NCBI GenBank assembly: GCA_030530775.1
Contig: JAUMUG010000011.1
Span: forward strand, 1-58,962
DNA length: 58,962 nt
Direction: 5' to 3'
Source: Lautropia sp.
GTDB lineage: Bacteria; Pseudomonadota; Gammaproteobacteria; Burkholderiales; Burkholderiaceae_E
Part shown: positions 10,925 to 20,313 of the stretch, piece after piece
How positions within the stretch are numbered: the first letter of the stretch is position 1
Layout of the letters: every line of letters starts with the position of its first letter
Notes under the pieces: model-generated
What the model saw: only the letters and a program-made list of their open reading frames with translations
Databases searched by the model: none
What the model was told of the DNA's origin: nothing
Made by a program: the position numbers and the translations under genes

Positions 10925-11371
10925 TCATTCGACGGAATTCTGCTTTCTCCCCACCGTATCTTCCGGGATCGGGAAAATCCGGTCATAGGCCAGGTTGTAG
11001 AAAAAAGCGAACACCACATAGAACGCCACCAGGCCGATATCCGCCACCAGCGCCTGCCACAGGCTGATGTCCAGCCACCAGGCGATGAAAGGCACCAGCA
11101 TCACCACCAAGCCCCCCTCGAACAGTACGGCGTGCAGTACCCTCACCCACAGGCGTTTGTGCACCGAGCCGGTCAGGTGTTTCAGCAACTTGTCGAACCC
11201 CACGTTGTACACATAGTTCCACACGGCGGCCACTGCCGCCGTACTGATGCCCAACACACCGATTTCGGTCGGATCAAGGCCGAAGAACAGCACGCCGACC
11301 GGAATCAGGATCAACAGCGCCGTCACTTCAAACAACAGCATATGCCGAATGCGATCGGCGGGTGTTCGCAT
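10925..11371 (-). CDS. PACE-family (AceI-like) efflux transporter
   Basis: The 148-residue product has four predicted membrane helices arranged as two tandem BTP (bacterial transmembrane pair) units: residues about 8-65 (MRTPADRIRHMLLFEVTAL...AVWNYVYNVGFD) and 80-140 (LHAVLFEGGLVVMLVPFIAWW...FAFFYNLAYDRIFP). The paired W/F-N-x-x-[YF]-[ND] elements are typical of the proteobacterial antimicrobial compound efflux family, which exports biocides or short diamines in exchange for protons. GGAG lies 6 bases before the ATG at 11371 and decides the start. Substrate is unknown. Confidence 0.85.
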   Translation of the reverse strand: MRTPADRIRHMLLFEVTALLILIPVGVLFFGLDPTEIGVLGISTAAVAAVWNYVYNVGFDKLLKHLTGSVHKRLWVRVLHAVLFEGGLVVMLVPFIAWWLDISLWQALVADIGLVAFYVVFAFFYNLAYDRIFPIPEDTVGRKQNSVE

Positions 11372-11640
11372 CAGAAACTCCGTACCAGAAACCGGGGCCG
11401 GCTCAAACCAAACCCCGAGGGGCGATCCGCGAACCGGCATGAAAGAAATCAGCCGCGCGCTCGAAGATGACGAAATCTGAGACAGCCCAGGCTGCGGAAT
11501 CGGCACCGTGTGCAACCTCCGGAGGCTGCGCCTCGACCCACCACTCGGCATGCAGTTCCACGGCGGGCGCATCGGGCAGGTTGGCACACATTGAAAACAG
11601 CCGGTTGGTTTTCGTCTGCGCGATTTTGCACCCAGGGCCT

Positions 11641-13605
11641 TCAGAGTCGATGCGCCGACCCCTGGTTGCGCGCGGCCTCTTCACCTTGTTTCAGGAATGA
11701 AGCCAGCTGCGGCGAATCGGAATGCACCGACCCGAGGGGACCGGAAGCCACTACCCGCCCTGCTTCGACCAGAATCAGCGCATCGAAGTACGGCAACAAA
11801 GACGGACGGTGGATCGAAGCAACGATGGCCGCGTCGGAACGCGCCTCGAAGAAAGCCTCGACCAGCGCCGCTTCGGTCGACGGATCCAATGCCGACGTGG
11901 GTTCGTCCAGCAGCAACAGACTGCTGGCCTCGGCTGCCACCAATGCCCGGGCGATGGCCACACGTTGGCGCTGGCCGCCCGACAGGTTGCCTCCCCGCGC
12001 CGTCACCGGGCTATCCAGCCCGGCCGACATCCGGGCCACGAAATCGCTGGCCTGCGCCACCGTCAAAGCCTTCTCGTAGCGTGACTCCAGCCCGGCCTGC
12101 GTCGGTGCATCGCCGTCGGCCGGCCCATGCCCGGTCTCGACGGCGATGCCTGCGTCCCCGACCCCGTCGGCCGACGCCCCCACCGTGGCCATGGCCAGAT
12201 TCTCGCGCAGCGTGCCACCGAACAGCTCGGCATCCTGCGGCAACAGCGTGGCCACCGAGCGCAGGGCCGGCGCAACCGCCGACGCAGGCAACATGCCATG
12301 GGCATCGATCTGCAACTGCCCGGCACTGGGCGGATACAGTCCGGCCAGCAGACGCAGCAGCGTGGTCTTGCCCGAACCGCTCGGTCCCACCAACGCATAG
12401 CGCTTGCCGCGTTCCAGCTGCAGGTCGACCCCCAGCAACGAGCCACCGGCCGATTCCGGGTTGCCGGGATCGATCGGCTGACGCTCGAACTGCACCGAAG
12501 ACAAGCGCATCCGCGACCAGTCGCACGGCACTGCCGGTACGCCGGCTTCATCGGATGCACGCTCGGCCGCCAGCGGCAAGGCACGGATTTCGTCGCCGCT
12601 CTGATAGTTGACCTGCTGACGGGTCAACGACTGAAAATGCGCGGCGATCCCTGTGATCACACCACCGGCCTGCAATGCGTATTCATAGACCATGAACAGA
12701 TTGCCGATGCGCACCCCCTGATCGGCGGTGGCACCTTCGGCGCCCGCCACCGCTTCGGCCGGCACCGTGCCCTGAACCGACAGCCAGACATAGAGCCCCA
12801 ACAGCACGATCCACAGCAGGCAATTCAGCAAATCGACTGCGGCCCACTTGCCTTCGTTGTAGACGATGGCGCGCTTGACCGGCTCGAACACGGCGCCCAG
12901 CCGGGTCTCGACCAGTTTCAGTACGCCGCGTTGCAGTCGCAGCGCCAGTACCGACAGAACATTCACCAGACCGTCGGACAGGCTCGACCAATATTCACGG
13001 TCCGCCGCATTCTCCTGCGCGGCCAGACGCATCATCACTTTGTCGAAGGCCACGATGACCACGGCCATGATCAGATAGCCGACCACGGCCACACCACCCA
13101 CCCAAGGCGAAATCACCCACAGCGCGATCACTGGCCCGACCAGTCTCACCGCACTCTGCAGATAGATGAACTGACTCTGGGCAAAGTCGTAGAGTGCGCG
13201 GGTCGTCAACTGCACCCGGTGCGCAGTCTCGACCCCGTGCTGGGTCTCGTGCCAGCGCAACGGCGCGGCATAGAGCCGCTCCATCAGATCGGTGGATACA
13301 CGCTGGCGAACCACCAGCGCCACATTGCGCTCCAGAATCCGGCCAGGCCCGTGCAGCAGCCAGCTGGCCAGCGTGGCCAGAAACACCAGCGCCAGCAGCT
13401 GCCCGGCATATCCCAGACCGGCAATGCCCTGCGCCTGCAGGGTATTGATGGCGGTGCCCGCCAGCGCCGGCACCGCCAGTTTGAAACCCTGCGAGCCGAT
13501 CAGCAAGGCGACCGCCAGCAGCAGGGTGCCCCGCTTGCCGGCAGAAAACCGCCAGAGTTCACGATAAAGAAAGCCCACTCCGAGGGTATCTGCCGGTTTT
13601 GTCAT
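11641..13605 (-). CDS. ABC exporter half-transporter (fused membrane and ATPase domains)
   Basis: The 654-residue product has an N-terminal six-helix exporter domain (about 1-340) and a C-terminal nucleotide-binding domain. The latter shows Walker A GPSGSGKT, Q-loop LLPQDAELF, signature LSGGQRQR, Walker B LLLLDEPTSALD and a switch His in SIHRPS. A 45-residue Gly/Asp/Ala-rich insertion (ATVGASADGVGDAG...) sits between the Q-loop and the signature, where family members normally have only a short helical segment. The start could be GTG 13608 or the adjacent ATG 13605; I take the ATG because GAGG is better spaced. It lies 13 bases downstream of the OmpA-like gene and is probably co-transcribed with it. 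Substrate is unknown. Confidence 0.88.
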   Translation of the reverse strand: MTKPADTLGVGFLYRELWRFSAGKRGTLLLAVALLIGSQGFKLAVPALAGTAINTLQAQGIAGLGYAGQLLALVFLATLASWLLHGPGRILERNVALVVRQRVSTDLMERLYAAPLRWHETQHGVETAHRVQLTTRALYDFAQSQFIYLQSAVRLVGPVIALWVISPWVGGVAVVGYLIMAVVIVAFDKVMMRLAAQENAADREYWSSLSDGLVNVLSVLALRLQRGVLKLVETRLGAVFEPVKRAIVYNEGKWAAVDLLNCLLWIVLLGLYVWLSVQGTVPAEAVAGAEGATADQGVRIGNLFMVYEYALQAGGVITGIAAHFQSLTRQQVNYQSGDEIRALPLAAERASDEAGVPAVPCDWSRMRLSSVQFERQPIDPGNPESAGGSLLGVDLQLERGKRYALVGPSGSGKTTLLRLLAGLYPPSAGQLQIDAHGMLPASAVAPALRSVATLLPQDAELFGGTLRENLAMATVGASADGVGDAGIAVETGHGPADGDAPTQAGLESRYEKALTVAQASDFVARMSAGLDSPVTARGGNLSGGQRQRVAIARALVAAEASSLLLLDEPTSALDPSTEAALVEAFFEARSDAAIVASIHRPSLLPYFDALILVEAGRVVASGPLGSVHSDSPQLASFLKQGEEAARNQGSAHRL

Positions 13606-13618
13606 CACACCTCAGCCA

Positions 13619-14470
13619 TTACTGGATGGTGTGGACATAACCATCGTTCTGATAGCCGCCCTGGTTGACATTCCCCCACTGCCCCGAGCCACTGCGCTGC
13701 TGGGACTGCTGCTGGCGGTTCTGAGTCTGGCTCTGATCGGCGGCCTGACCCACATAGATCTCGACGCGACGGTTCTGTGCACGCCCCTGTGCGGTACGGT
13801 TGTCGGCAATCGGATCATGGCTGCCTCGACCATCGATCATGATCCGCGACACCAGCACCCCATGGGAGACCAGATAGTCGCGGGTGGCTGCGGCACGGTT
13901 CACCGACAGCGGGTTGTTGATGGTGTCGTTGCCGGTACTGTCGGTATGCCCGATGATCTGCACCGTGGTGGCAGGATTGGCCACCAACGTCTGGGCAAAG
14001 CGGTCCAGAATCGGCCTGAAGGCCGGCCGGATCACGGCACGGTTCACATCGAAGGAAATGTCGCTCGGGATATCGAGCTGCAGCAGGTTTTCACGGGTCT
14101 GTGTCACCTGCACACCGGTACCTTCGGTGGCTGCTTCCATCGCACGCTTCTGCTCTTCCATCTGGCGCGACCACACATAAGTGCCGATACCCGCAATGGC
14201 ACCGCCGATCAGCGCCCCGTTGCGCACGCCCTTGGAACCAGCCTGATTACCGCCGATGGCGGCCCCCACGGCGGCACCGATGCCCGTGCCGATCGTCGTC
14301 CGGCGCTGGGCATCGGTCATGCCATCGGTTGCGGCACAACCACCCACCACCAGGGCCACGGCCACGGTCATCGCCGTCACCATGCGTCCATGCCGGCGGA
14401 TGCCAGGCTTCGCGATCGCGGGCGCTGCCGATGCAATCGCCACACCCGATTGTTCAAAAACTGTCGACAT
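13619..14470 (-). CDS. OmpA-family lipoprotein with glycine zipper
   Basis: The 283-residue product has a hydrophobic segment ending VVGGC (C45), a glycine-zipper region (GTGIGAAVGAAIGGNQAG and GALIGGAIAGIG, about 60-95), and a C-terminal OmpA/Pal-like peptidoglycan-binding domain (about 125-245) with IIGHTDSTGNDTINNPLSVNRA and RGSHDPIADNRTAQGRAQNRRVEI. The Asp and Arg that contact diaminopimelate are present. A Gln/Ser/Asn-rich tail follows. AGGAG 7 bases before the ATG at 14470 supports this start, although it leaves a long 29-residue leader before the second Met (M30), where a shorter lipoprotein signal would begin. The protein should tether the outer membrane to the cell wall. Confidence 0.87.
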   Translation of the reverse strand: MSTVFEQSGVAIASAAPAIAKPGIRRHGRMVTAMTVAVALVVGGCAATDGMTDAQRRTTIGTGIGAAVGAAIGGNQAGSKGVRNGALIGGAIAGIGTYVWSRQMEEQKRAMEAATEGTGVQVTQTRENLLQLDIPSDISFDVNRAVIRPAFRPILDRFAQTLVANPATTVQIIGHTDSTGNDTINNPLSVNRAAATRDYLVSHGVLVSRIMIDGRGSHDPIADNRTAQGRAQNRRVEIYVGQAADQSQTQNRQQQSQQRSGSGQWGNVNQGGYQNDGYVHTIQ

Positions 14471-14898
14471 GCTTTATCTCCTGGCGGCCATTCCGCCCGA
14501 TATCGAAACAATGACTCAACGGTCACCATAGGCAAACGGTGCACACCGGACCCGGCGCGCCCCGTGACCCGCATGAGCCAGTCGGCCATCACCGGTCGCT
14601 GACATTCCATCCTCGCCCGGCAGCCGGGCCGTGGAGATCACCCATGGCGAAGCACGGTGGGGCCGGGGTACGGTCCGTCACCGATCTGCAAGCCCGTCTT
14701 CTACAACCCAGGCTCCCAGGCAGGCGGCAATTATCCTGCACATCGCCGCCCGCTGCCAATCCGAGCACGACCGTTCGTCAGCACACCATCGGCCGCGGAC
14801 CCCGAACAGCTACGACGGACCAACCCGGGCACTTCCATTAAAATGAGCCCCCAGCCGCTCGCACCCTGCCCGTCGGCCGTTTTTTGGAGTATCGCTCG
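14471..14898. other. Divergent intergenic region ompA-like / serC
   Basis: About 430 bases. A TAAAAT hexamer at 14839-14844 is a possible -10 for serC, but no matching -35 is visible. No gene is supportable. Confidence 0.35.
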
Positions 14899-15981
14899 AT
14901 GCGCAAGCCATTCAATTTCAGCGCCGGCCCCGCCATACTGCCCGAAGCTGTTTTGCAACAGGCAAGCAACGAACTGCTCGATTGGCACGGCACCGGCATG
15001 TCGGTGATGGAGATGAGCCATCGGGAAAAGGACTACAGGGATATCCACGCCCGGGCACAGGCCGATCTGCGTGCATTGCTGGCCATCCCCGACGACTACC
15101 GGGTTCTGTTCAGCGCCGGCGGCGCCACCTTGCAGTTCGCCGCTCTGGCGATGAACCTGCTGCCCGAAGGCGCCTCGGCCGATTACATCGACACCGGTGT
15201 CTGGTCCGGCAAAGCCATCCAGGAGGCCAGACGCTACGGCGACGTCAGGGTGGCCGCCAGCAGCGAAGCCGACAGATACACCTCGGTGCCATCCCGTGCC
15301 GAATGGGATCTCGACCCCTCGGCGGCCTTCGTGCACATCTGCGCCAATGAAACCATCGGCGGCGTCGAATACCAGCAGGCGCCCGATGTCGGCGACCGAC
15401 CGCTGGTTGCCGACATGTCGTCGAACATCCTGTCCCGTCCCTTCGACGTGTCACGCTACGGCATGATCTATGCCGGCGCACAGAAGAACATCGGCCCCGC
15501 CGGGCTGTCGCTGGTCATCATCCGCGACGATCTGCTCGAAACCGCACGCCCCTGTACCCCGTCGGTGCTCAGCTACCGCAGCCTGGCCGACAACGACTCG
15601 ATGCTGAATACCCCACCCACCTATTCGATCTATCTGGCCGGGCTGGTGTTCCAGTGGCTCGAGGCGCAGGGTGGATTGGCGACCATGGAACGGCGCAACA
15701 TCGAGAAAGCACGGCTTCTCTATGATGCCATCGACGCCAGCACCTTCTACCAGTCGCCCGTGGCCCGCGAATACCGCTCACGGATGAACGTGCCCTTCAC
15801 CCTGGCAGACAGCGCATTGGAAGGCACGTTTCTTCAGGGCGCCCGCGAACGCGGGCTGGAAAACCTTCAGGGCCACCGCTCGGTCGGCGGCATGCGCGCC
15901 TCGATCTACAACGCCATGCCCCGCGCCGGAGTCGAAGCACTGGTCGAATACATGCGCGATTTTGAAAAAACCCGGGGATGA
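14899..15981 (+). CDS. serC: Phosphoserine aminotransferase
   Basis: Transfers the amino group of glutamate to 3-phosphohydroxypyruvate in serine biosynthesis, and also acts in pyridoxal phosphate synthesis. The 360-residue product has the family hallmarks: FNFSAGPAILP at the start, SHREKDY, SAGGATLQFAA near 72-82 (phosphate-binding loop), ADMSSNILSRP, and AGAQKNIGPAG with the PLP-binding lysine at K196. I use the ATG at 14899 because GGAG lies 9 bases upstream and the conserved sequence begins at once; an in-frame TTG at 14884 is an alternative. Length is normal. Its stop codon lies 47 bases before the pyrF ATG, which suggests one transcript. Confidence 0.97.
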   Translation: MRKPFNFSAGPAILPEAVLQQASNELLDWHGTGMSVMEMSHREKDYRDIHARAQADLRALLAIPDDYRVLFSAGGATLQFAALAMNLLPEGASADYIDTGVWSGKAIQEARRYGDVRVAASSEADRYTSVPSRAEWDLDPSAAFVHICANETIGGVEYQQAPDVGDRPLVADMSSNILSRPFDVSRYGMIYAGAQKNIGPAGLSLVIIRDDLLETARPCTPSVLSYRSLADNDSMLNTPPTYSIYLAGLVFQWLEAQGGLATMERRNIEKARLLYDAIDASTFYQSPVAREYRSRMNVPFTLADSALEGTFLQGARERGLENLQGHRSVGGMRASIYNAMPRAGVEALVEYMRDFEKTRG

Positions 15982-16028
15982 GCCCCGAAAGGACCCCGAC
16001 CACTTCCCTTCTTTGCTCCTCGTTCATC

Positions 16029-16973
16029 ATGAGTTTCACCGCAACCCTCAAAAAACGCTGGCATGACGCCGATTCGATGCTTTGTGTGGGGCTGGACCCC
16101 GATCCGCGCCGCATCCCGGCACATCTGGGTGTCGGTCACGCCGCGTTGAGCCGCTTCTGCCGCAATATCATCGAAGCCACCGCCGATCTGGTCTGCGCCT
16201 TCAAACCACAGATCGCCCACTTTGCCGCCCTGGGAGCCGAGTCACTGCTGGCCGATCTGATCGAGGAAATCCATCAGCAGTACCCGGGCATCCCGGTGAT
16301 TCTGGATGCCAAGCGCGGTGACATCGGCAGTACGGCCCAGCAATACGGGATCGAAGCCTTCGATCGCTACAAGGCCGATGCGTTGACGCTCAGCCCCTTC
16401 ATGGGCTTCGACTCGATCGAACCCTATTTCGAATGGGAAGGTCGTGGTCTGATTCTGCTGTGCCGCACCAGCAATCCGGGGGGTGACGACCTGCAGACGC
16501 TGAATGTCCGCAGCGAGGCAGCACCGGATACCAAACGCCACCGTGGCGGAACCGGCTTCATCAGCAGCGGCGGCAGTCTGCAGACCGCCGATGAGAACAA
16601 TGGCCAAAGCCAACGACTGTATGAGCATCTGGCTCAGTTGGCCGCCGGACCCTGGAACCGCAATGGCGAGATGGGTCTGGTGGTGGGTGCCACCGTCCCC
16701 CATGAACTGGCCCGGGTGCGTCAGCTGGCCCCGAACCTGCCGTTGCTGGTGCCCGGCATCGGGGCACAGGGAGGCGACATCGATGTCACGGTCCAGGCCG
16801 GTCTGGATGCCGACGGCTATGGACTGATCATCAACTCGTCACGTGCCATCCTCTACGCCTCCAATGGTGCCAACTATGTCAGTGCGGCCCGCAACGTCGC
16901 ACAGCTGACCCGTGATTCCATCCGTGCGGCCAAAGTCAAAGCGCAGGACAGTTTCCGACGGCCAGGGCCGTAG
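16029..16973 (+). CDS. pyrF: Orotidine 5'-phosphate decarboxylase (subfamily 2)
   Basis: Catalyses the last step of UMP synthesis. The 314-residue product has the catalytic motif LDAKRGDIGSTA near residue 92-102, CVGLDPDP at 19-26, CRTSNPGG near 145-152 and the phosphate-binding LVPGIGAQGGD near 240-250. This is the longer subfamily-2 type found in many beta- and actinobacteria. Residues about 161-192 are an extra Gly/Ser/Thr-rich segment (between NVR and QRLYEH) that I do not expect in the family; without it the length would be about the usual 280. I start at ATG 16029; an upstream ATG at 15978 overlaps the serC stop as ATGA and would add 17 residues. Confidence 0.94.
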   Translation: MSFTATLKKRWHDADSMLCVGLDPDPRRIPAHLGVGHAALSRFCRNIIEATADLVCAFKPQIAHFAALGAESLLADLIEEIHQQYPGIPVILDAKRGDIGSTAQQYGIEAFDRYKADALTLSPFMGFDSIEPYFEWEGRGLILLCRTSNPGGDDLQTLNVRSEAAPDTKRHRGGTGFISSGGSLQTADENNGQSQRLYEHLAQLAAGPWNRNGEMGLVVGATVPHELARVRQLAPNLPLLVPGIGAQGGDIDVTVQAGLDADGYGLIINSSRAILYASNGANYVSAARNVAQLTRDSIRAAKVKAQDSFRRPGP

Positions 16974-17193
16974 CCATCGCGGCGCCGGGAAAAGCCCCGC
17001 CAAAGCCCGCTCCGCAACAACCGTCGAGCGAAAAAGCCTCTCCGGACGCAGCCTGCGAGATGGCAGACGAGACGAGCCCCGAGGCCGTCGGTTCATGGGA
17101 CCCACGTACAAAGCAGCCCCTACGGCCCGTATCCAGCCAAGGGGCTCATCTTGACAAGGTTTACCAAATCGGCCGGCGAGACATCCAAAACAG

Positions 17194-17223
17194 CTGACGG
17201 CACAAACCGAATCTATGTATAAT
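17194..17223 (+). promoter_or_regulatory. Probable promoter of the CAU tRNA
   Basis: CTGACG (17194-17199) and TATAAT (17218-17223) are 18 bases apart. The expected start lies about 20 bases upstream of the tRNA. Confidence 0.6.
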
Positions 17224-17250
17224 GACGGCTGTTGCCGCTGCAGCAAACGT

Positions 17251-17327
17251 GGAGATGTAGCTCAGCTGGTTAGAGCGCACGACTCATAATCGTGAGGTCG
17301 GTGGTTCAAGTCCACCCTTCTCTACCA
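17251..17327 (+). tRNA. tRNA with CAU anticodon (elongator Met or lysidine-type Ile2)
   Basis: The 77 bases fold as a tRNA. The D-arm starts TAGCTCAGCTGGTTAGAGC, the anticodon arm is CACGA-CTCATAA-TCGTG with anticodon CAT, the T-arm is GGTGG-TTCAAGT-CCACC, and the 3' CCA is encoded. The acceptor stem GGAGATG/CTTCTCT has a G-U first pair and a U-U mismatch at the sixth pair, which is imperfect. The D-arm excludes initiator tRNA only weakly; the choice between elongator Met and tRNA-Ile2 (read as AUA after TilS modification) cannot be made by eye. Confidence 0.9.
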
Positions 17328-17491
17328 CTTCCCCCCTGCTGCCTTTCTTGGCAATGCCACGCTCCGTCAGGTGCGCTCCGGCCGGTATTTCCTCCCCATC
17401 GGTTCTCCTGGTATGCGCCACTGCCTTGCCTTGCCTTGCCTTGCGAAGAGCATGATCGGACATGGGATATAGTTCAAGGCACGATGTTTCG

Positions 17492-18262
17492 ATGTCCAAC
17501 GGTCGGCACGCTGGTACACGCATACCGGCATCCATCCGTAAAAACAGAGAGCCCCCCTTGGCCGCCCCAAGCACGTCTCCCGTACGTTCCGGCACCGCGC
17601 CTGCCGAGCTGTCCATTCTCCGGCTGTCACTTCCCGTGGCCATGGGCTACATCCCGCTGGGTATGGCCTTTGGTTTTTTGTTGACGCAGGCGGGTGCCGC
17701 CTGGTGGCTGGCACCGCTGATGAGCCTGTTCGTCTACGCCGGAGCGGCCCAGTTCATGGTGATACCGATGCTGGCCGCCGACCAGACCCTGGTGGCCATT
17801 GCCATCGCAACCCTGGTCGTCAATCTGCGCCATATCTTCTACGGCCTGTCGGTACTGGACCGTCTGCCTGACGGTCTGCTGGCACGTGCCTACCTGGCTT
17901 TCGCTCTCACCGATGAAAGCTATTCGCTGATCACCACCCTGCCCGCCCATGCGCAACCCCGGCAAGTGGTCGCCATCGCCATGCTGAACCACAGCTGGTG
18001 GATTCTGGGCAGTGCCATCGGCGCGCTGATCGGCAGCAACCTCTCGCCTGCATTGCAGGGTTTCGACTTCAGCCTGGCCGCTCTCTTTGCCATTCTGGTC
18101 GTGGCCCAATGGCGTACCCACCATCAGCTGACACCGCTGATCACCGCAGCCCTCAGCTATGCCATCGCCTGGTTCGTCATGCCCACGCACGCACTGCTGG
18201 TGGCCATTGCGCTGTCGGTACTGGTCTGCATCGTTCTCGGCCTGCGCTCGAAACCGCCATGA
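17492..18262 (+). CDS. azlC: AzlC-family branched-chain amino acid exporter, large subunit
   Basis: Integral membrane protein of about 256 residues, matching AzlC/YgaZ: SLPVAMGYIPLGMAFGFLL in the first helix, FVYAGAAQFMVIPML, LVVNLRHIFYGLS with the conserved N-x-R-H, and a terminal ALLVAIALSVLVCIVLG. With AzlD it exports valine/leucine-type amino acids or their analogues. The start is uncertain: ATG 17492 has AAGG 12 bases upstream, while ATG 17462 lacks any ribosome-binding site and would add ten residues. azlD follows 131 bases downstream on the same strand. The product has a Pro/Arg-rich cytoplasmic leader of about 40 residues before the first helix. Confidence 0.88.
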   Translation: MSNGRHAGTRIPASIRKNREPPLAAPSTSPVRSGTAPAELSILRLSLPVAMGYIPLGMAFGFLLTQAGAAWWLAPLMSLFVYAGAAQFMVIPMLAADQTLVAIAIATLVVNLRHIFYGLSVLDRLPDGLLARAYLAFALTDESYSLITTLPAHAQPRQVVAIAMLNHSWWILGSAIGALIGSNLSPALQGFDFSLAALFAILVVAQWRTHHQLTPLITAALSYAIAWFVMPTHALLVAIALSVLVCIVLGLRSKPP

Positions 18263-18393
18263 AAGCCCGCCGTGCTTTCTCCAGCAGGGGCATCGATTGT
18301 CCATTTTCCCGAGTCTACCGGATCGTGCCCCCGGGCCGCAGCGCGACCGGAGCCGGCGAACCGACCACGCTCACCTCACAAGGAAACGTCGAC

Positions 18394-18735
18394 ATGATCA
18401 CCGCGCAGGACGCCATCAAAGCCACCCTCGTCATGACTGCCGTCACCTTCGGTCTGCGCGCACTGCCTTTCGTAGCGGCCGGCTTTCTGCGCCGGCACCG
18501 CATCATCCGCGAATTGGGCCGCTTCCTGCCGGCGGCCATTCTGGCTTTACTGTTGATTCACACGCTGACTGGTTTCGTGCGGCAGGACGCACCCACCGTC
18601 GGCCTGTGGCCGGTGATCATCGCCATCGGCAGCACGGTCGTCCTGCATCTGCTGTTCAAGAATGCGCTGCTCAGCATCTTTGCCGGCACCGGGCTGTATG
18701 TACTGCTGCGCAACGCAGAGCTTCTGTTCGGCTGA
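18394..18735 (+). CDS. azlD: AzlD-family small subunit of branched-chain amino acid exporter
   Basis: The 113-residue product is a small membrane protein with about four helices and the AzlD pattern: VTFGLRALPFVAAGFLRR near residue 20, LGRFLPAAILALLLIHTL, a middle LWPVIIAIGSTVVLHLLFKNALLSIFAGTGLYVLLR. It works as a complex with AzlC. AAGGAA 8 bases before ATG 18394 decides the start. The 131-base gap to azlC holds no separate gene. Confidence 0.9.
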   Translation: MITAQDAIKATLVMTAVTFGLRALPFVAAGFLRRHRIIRELGRFLPAAILALLLIHTLTGFVRQDAPTVGLWPVIIAIGSTVVLHLLFKNALLSIFAGTGLYVLLRNAELLFG

Positions 18736-19131
18736 CGACGGGCCGCTTCCAGGGTGTGGGTTTCGAAACGCTCCACACTGCAAAGCGCATAGTCCACCCG
18801 ACGACCGATACGGTGCACGAAACGCTCGGCCCACCGTTCTCGGCACCCTGTTTTTCCGAAAAAAGAACACATATTCATCATCGTTTCGACATCTGTCTCT
18901 CCGCAGCACGGGCTCCCCAGGCAAACGATGCGTCGCCAGGCCGACCCGAGAGCCGCCGTCAAGCGGGCTCCCCGCACGCAAGCGATGCCTGCCGAACCCG
19001 TCCCCAGCCATCCGCTGGCATTTTTCTAACGGAGCACCGCATCGAGGTTTTGTTCACCGGTTTGTCGATGCGCTGTACTATGGTCTTCGATGAATCGTCA
19101 TACATCGCCACCTCAGAGAGAGAAAATCATC
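18736..19131. other. Intergenic region azlD / glpQ-like
   Basis: About 400 bases with no supportable gene or clear regulatory motif. Confidence 0.4.
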
Positions 19132-20313
19132 ATGACCCCATCGATCCCATCGAAACTGGCCGTCGCTGCGTCGATCGCAGCAGCGCTGGGTCTGTCGGCC
19201 TGCGGCAGTGCCACGACCGCGTCCCGCTACCCGACACTGGACGGCGCAAAACCACTGGTCGTCGGCCACCGTGGTGCCAGCGGTTACCTGCCGGATCACA
19301 CGCTGGCCAGTTATCAGCGGGCCATCGAGCTGGGGGCTGATTTCATCGAGCCGGATCTGGTGGCCACCAAGGACGGTGTACTGATCGCTCGGCACGAGCC
19401 GAACATCACTGCCACGACCGACGTCAAGGATCGACCCGAGTTCGCCGACCGCAAGCGCAAGGTGACCGTGGATGGCGTCGAGGAAGAAGGTTGGTTCGCC
19501 AGCGACTTCACACTGGAAGAAATCAAGACCCTGCGCGCCGTGCAGCCGCTGGCCGAGCGCGATCAGAAGCACAATGGCCAACATCAGATTCCCACCCTGC
19601 AGGAAGTGATCGAGCTGGCCCAGACCCAAGGCAAGGCGAGCGGGCGCACCATTGGCATCTACCCCGAAACCAAGCACCCCACCTATCACCGCAACCTGAA
19701 CCTGCCGCTCGAAGACAGGCTGCTCGACATCCTCGCACAGCACGGTTACACCCGGAAGGACTCACCCGTCATCATCCAATCCTTCGAAACCGAGAACCTG
19801 AAATACCTGCGCGGCAAAACCCAGGTACGGCTGGTGCAACTGATCGACGGCGCAGACCAGAATTCCGATGGCAGCATCGATCAATCTCTGCCCTATGGAC
19901 AGCCCTACGATCTGACCCTTGCCGGCGACAAGCGCACCTTCCGGGATCTGTTGACGCCGGCCGGCCTCGCCGAAATCAAAACCTACGCCGATGGCATCGG
20001 GCCATGGAAGCCCTATCTGATCCCGTCAAAGCTGACCCTGGATGCCGACGGCAAGCCGGTCGATCTGAATCGGGACGGCACCATCGACGAACGCGACCGC
20101 ACCCTGCTGCCTGCCACCACCGTGCTGTCCGATGCCCACAAGGCCGGATTGTTCGTGCATCCCTACACCTTCCGCAACGAGCCGCGCCGCCTGGTATCCA
20201 ACGACCAGGGCGACCCGCTGGCCGAATACCGACGCTTCTACCGGCTGGGCGTCGATGGACTGTTCAGCGATTTTCCGGATACGGCACGCAAGGCTCGCGA
20301 CACGGCACCATGA
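19132..20313 (+). CDS. glpQ: Glycerophosphodiester phosphodiesterase, lipoprotein form (GlpQ-like)
   Basis: Hydrolyses glycerophosphodiesters to glycerol-3-phosphate and an alcohol in the periplasm. The 393-residue product has a lipobox LSAC (C24) followed by the GDPD catalytic strand [29 protein letters not shown] and ARHEPNI. Further on are IYPETKHP and the final [13 protein letters not shown], which is the C-terminal part of the TIM barrel. Two EF-hand-like loops (DQNSDGSID near residue 242 and [12 protein letters not shown] near 311) suggest calcium binding. A purine-rich AGAGAGA about 9 bases before ATG 19132 and the immediate signal peptide support this start over the upstream ATG at 19090. 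Unlike E. coli GlpQ it is probably lipid-anchored. Confidence 0.92.
   Translation: MTPSIPSKLAVAASIAAALGLSACGSATTASRYPTLDGAKPLVVGHRGASGYLPDHTLASYQRAIELGADFIEPDLVATKDGVLIARHEPNITATTDVKDRPEFADRKRKVTVDGVEEEGWFASDFTLEEIKTLRAVQPLAERDQKHNGQHQIPTLQEVIELAQTQGKASGRTIGIYPETKHPTYHRNLNLPLEDRLLDILAQHGYTRKDSPVIIQSFETENLKYLRGKTQVRLVQLIDGADQNSDGSIDQSLPYGQPYDLTLAGDKRTFRDLLTPAGLAEIKTYADGIGPWKPYLIPSKLTLDADGKPVDLNRDGTIDERDRTLLPATTVLSDAHKAGLFVHPYTFRNEPRRLVSNDQGDPLAEYRRFYRLGVDGLFSDFPDTARKARDTAP

Noticed and set aside
12127..13668. 513-codon open frame antisense to the ABC exporter gene
   Set aside because: The opposite strand encodes all ABC motifs; this frame is a shadow.
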